A stretch of DNA of 9,502 nt, taken from contig JAIELO010000249.1 in assembly GCA_019752915.1 (NCBI GenBank), forward strand, positions 1-9,502, given 5' to 3'. The stretch is from Burkholderiaceae bacterium. Lineage in GTDB: Bacteria; Pseudomonadota; Gammaproteobacteria; Burkholderiales; Burkholderiaceae_D. The position numbers were made by a program, and so were the translations under genes. Shown in pieces: positions 7,875 to 9,502 of the stretch; the stretch's first letter is position 1, and each line of letters opens with the position of its first letter. The notes under the pieces were generated by a model. It saw only the letters and a list, made by a program, of their open reading frames with translations, did no database searches and was not told the DNA's origin.

Positions 7875-7931
7875 CAACTTAATACGGGGTATGTCGGGAT
7901 TTTCACGGAAACGCTGCACGCTGTGGAAAAC

Positions 7932-7967
7932 GCTGGCAAAAGCAGCAAGCATGCGGCTTTTGCCAGC
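7932..7967 (-). terminator. Third inverted repeat of the receptor/rplC gap, terminator-like
   Basis: A perfect 12-bp inverted repeat, GCTGGCAAAAGC (7932-7943) and GCTTTTGCCAGC (7956-7967), encloses a 12-nt loop. On the minus strand the stem is followed one base later by TTTT. It is the last of three inverted repeats after the receptor gene and lies about 60 nt before the rplC promoter candidate. It is the longest stem of the three. Confidence 0.55.
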
Positions 7968-7992
7968 CTCGCGAAAAGCGGCGCAGCCAATG

Positions 7993-8015
7993 AAAACAGC
8001 GCCCGCAGGCGCTGT
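7993..8015 (-). terminator. Rho-independent terminator of the receptor gene
   Basis: ACAGCGCC (7996-8003) and GGCGCTGT (8008-8015) form a perfect 8-bp stem with a 4-nt loop (TGCG on the minus strand). The stem runs directly into TTTT on that strand. This is a classic intrinsic-terminator shape, about 45 nt after the receptor stop codon. It should end the receptor transcript before the ribosomal genes. Confidence 0.75.
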
Positions 8016-8027
8016 GGAAGAAGCTCA

Positions 8028-8050
8028 ACCGGGCCGGCGGGCGGCCCGGT
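8028..8050 (-). terminator. GC hairpin immediately after the receptor stop
   Basis: ACCGGGCC (8028-8035) and GGCCCGGT (8043-8050) pair over 8 bp with a 7-nt loop, 8 nt beyond the receptor stop codon. The sequence that follows on the minus strand (TGAGCTTCTTCC) has no real U-run. It is therefore more likely an RNA 3'-end protecting or pausing hairpin than a full terminator by itself. Confidence 0.45.
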
Positions 8051-8058
8051 GTCGGTCC

Positions 8059-9502
8059 TTAGAAGGTGTAGTTGGCGCCGAAGGTGAAGTAACGCCCCTG
8101 GTTGTTATGCAGGCCTTCGTTGTAACCCTGCAGCGGCGCAGCAGCCGTACTCACGCCGTAACGCGGGTCATACGGGGCTTTGCGGTCGAACAGGTTCTGG
8201 ATGTTCACGCTGAGCGACAGGTTTTTGATACCGGTGTAGGTATAACCCAGACCCACGGTAGTCCAGCTGTTGACGGCGCAGTCCGGGAAGTACGCTTCAT
8301 ACAACGGAACAGTCGCGTCCCGATCCGGCTCGGCATCGGTCGGCTTCGGTGTGCCGTAGTGGCAGAACGGTTGAGCAAAGGTATCTGCACCATCATAGCG
8401 ACGCAGCAGCGAGATCGGGCCGATGTAGTTTACGGTCGCGGTCACACCATGGTCGCCACGGCTCCAGCTTGCCGTCAGATTGCTCTTCCAGCGTGGCATA
8501 TCCATGCCGCTGCTGATCGCCCAGTCGGTCAGGCCGGCGCTGCTACCAACCAGATTGTGCTCGATGTCGCCTTCGTGGGCAGCGATCGAATAGTGCGAGG
8601 TGTAGGTCGAGGAAACCTTGGTGTTGAAGGTGCCCCACTCGCCCAGATTCTTACGGTGACGCACTTCCAGATCGATACCACGCACTTCGCTGGCGCCCTG
8701 GTTGATCCATGGCTCTTTGACCATCAGCAACGGGCCCGAGTTCGGGATCACTTTGCCGTTGGCGTCGGTGACCCAGTTGACCGGGTTAGGATCGCGGATC
8801 ACATTGCCCGGGGTGCTGTCTTCGTTCTTCAGGGCGTCGTAGGACGAGCCGAGAATCACTTCGCCAGTCTTACGGATGCGCCACATATCGATGGTCATAT
8901 CCAGATTGGCAGTCGGCGAGATCACCAGACCGATCGAGTAGCTCTTGGCTTTTTCAGGCACCAGATCCGGATTCGCACCACCGGTACCGGCCGCCGATTT
9001 GTTGCAATCGACTTCGGTCGCACCGGTTTTCGGCGTGCTCTGGTCGGCTTCGCAACGGCGACGATCCCAGATATTATTCAGGAAGAACTGCGCACCACCC
9101 GGGGTGACCTGGGTCAGGCCTGGCGCACGGAAACCGCGTGCATAGGTACCACGCATGGCGACCGAGTCAGCCAGAGTCCACTTGGCGCCGACTTTCGGCA
9201 CGAAGTTGGTCTTAATGTCAGGATATTTGTCGAGACGACCGGCGAAGTCCAGTTCCAGATTCTTCAGCAGCGGGGTACGCAGTTCGACGAAAGTCGACTT
9301 CACGTCACGCTGGCCGTCGATCACGGTATTGGCCAGACCATAGATCTGGCCCGATGCCACCAGCGGATCAGGATTCAGATTGATCTTCTCGCGGCGTACC
9401 TCGACACCCAGTGCCAGCGCCATCGGGCCGCCTGGCAGCGCACCGAATTCAGTATTCGCCTTGGCGTCCCACTGCAGGATCGAGGCCTTATTATCGCTCA
9501 CC
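8059..9502 (-). CDS. TonB-dependent outer-membrane receptor (partial, N-terminus outside window)
   Basis: These 480 residues are the C-terminal beta-barrel part of a TonB-dependent receptor, which imports a ligand across the outer membrane using TonB-ExbBD energy. Evidence: alternating barrel strands throughout; YARGFRAPGLTQV (120-132); NPDLVPEKAKSYSIGL (177-192), typical of the family; INQGASEVRGIDLEV (266-280); the near-terminal NIQNLFDRKAPYDPRYG (433-449); and a last strand ending in phenylalanine (YFTFGANYTF). The plug domain, TonB box and signal peptide lie beyond the right edge, and the first visible GTG is internal, not a start. Four cysteines fall in two loop regions (150/166 and 380/408) and could form extracellular disulfides. 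The substrate cannot be told. Strand and spacing show it is separate from the ribosomal transcript. Confidence 0.93.
   Translation of the reverse strand, partial: VSDNKASILQWDAKANTEFGALPGGPMALALGVEVRREKINLNPDPLVASGQIYGLANTVIDGQRDVKSTFVELRTPLLKNLELDFAGRLDKYPDIKTNFVPKVGAKWTLADSVAMRGTYARGFRAPGLTQVTPGGAQFFLNNIWDRRRCEADQSTPKTGATEVDCNKSAAGTGGANPDLVPEKAKSYSIGLVISPTANLDMTIDMWRIRKTGEVILGSSYDALKNEDSTPGNVIRDPNPVNWVTDANGKVIPNSGPLLMVKEPWINQGASEVRGIDLEVRHRKNLGEWGTFNTKVSSTYTSHYSIAAHEGDIEHNLVGSSAGLTDWAISSGMDMPRWKSNLTASWSRGDHGVTATVNYIGPISLLRRYDGADTFAQPFCHYGTPKPTDAEPDRDATVPLYEAYFPDCAVNSWTTVGLGYTYTGIKNLSLSVNIQNLFDRKAPYDPRYGVSTAAAPLQGYNEGLHNNQGRYFTFGANYTF

Noticed and set aside
6464..7882. A 472-codon plus-strand frame opposite rplD and rplC, and a 373-codon one at 5125-6246 opposite rplB
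   Set aside because: Same reason: composition shadows of highly expressed genes, without ribosome-binding sites or recognisable domains.
7922..7930. DnaA-box-like TTTTCCACA on the minus strand
   Set aside because: It is a single match with no cluster or AT-rich unwinding region and no replication gene nearby, so chance is the best explanation.
7919..8019. Ten-base direct repeat CGCTGTGGAA at 7919-7928 and 8010-8019
   Set aside because: Only two short copies, one overlapping a terminator stem. Not enough to claim a mobile-element footprint or attachment site, though it could be a remnant.
9499..9501. GTG at the right edge as the start of the receptor
   Set aside because: It falls within barrel sequence. 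The plug domain and signal peptide must lie further upstream, so this is an internal valine codon.

Overview
This window is a ribosomal-protein superoperon of a betaproteobacterium, read right to left on the minus strand, with the end of an outer-membrane receptor gene behind it. The protein sequences (an L18 starting [12 protein letters not shown], a 131-aa S8 starting [11 protein letters not shown], a zinc-free 101-aa S14, an S3 with a long basic tail) and the neighbouring large TonB-dependent receptor suggest Burkholderiales. Oxalobacteraceae (Massilia, Duganella or Janthinobacterium-like) is my best guess; this is inference, and no search was run.

Layout in the direction of transcription (minus strand). 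First comes the C-terminal 480 residues of a TonB-dependent receptor (8059 to the right edge). Next is a 308-nt gap (7751-8058) with three inverted repeats, at least two of them terminator-like, followed by a sigma70-type promoter candidate and a leader. The first ribosomal block is rplC-rplD-rplW-rplB-rpsS-rplV-rpsC-rplP-rpmC-rpsQ (L3, L4, L23, L2, S19, L22, S3, L16, L29, S17), which is the S10-type operon without rpsJ at its head. A 265-nt gap (2774-3038) holds a strong GC hairpin, a second promoter candidate lying in a palindrome, and a structured leader. The second block is rplN-rplX-rplE-rpsN-rpsH-rplF-rplR (L14, L24, L5, S14, S8, L6, L18), the spc-type operon, with L18 cut by the left edge.

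Within each block the genes are nearly contiguous: gaps are 2-14 nt, and several junctions overlap (ATGA at rplD/rplW and rpmC/rpsQ; TAATG at rplW/rplB and rpsS/rplV). This indicates translational coupling and balanced production of ribosome parts. Gene order inside the blocks is the ordinary bacterial one, all 16 complete ribosomal proteins look full length, and I see no frameshifts. No new biological system is evident in the coding part.

The points worth a second look are in the two gaps. The S10 block starts at rplC rather than rpsJ, with a receptor gene where rpsJ normally sits and a stack of terminator-like repeats between them. The S10/spc boundary has terminator, promoter and palindrome packed into about 90 nt. 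The rplN leader contains a hairpin whose loop is complementary over 9 nt to an upstream segment, so it could form a pseudoknot or a two-state switch.
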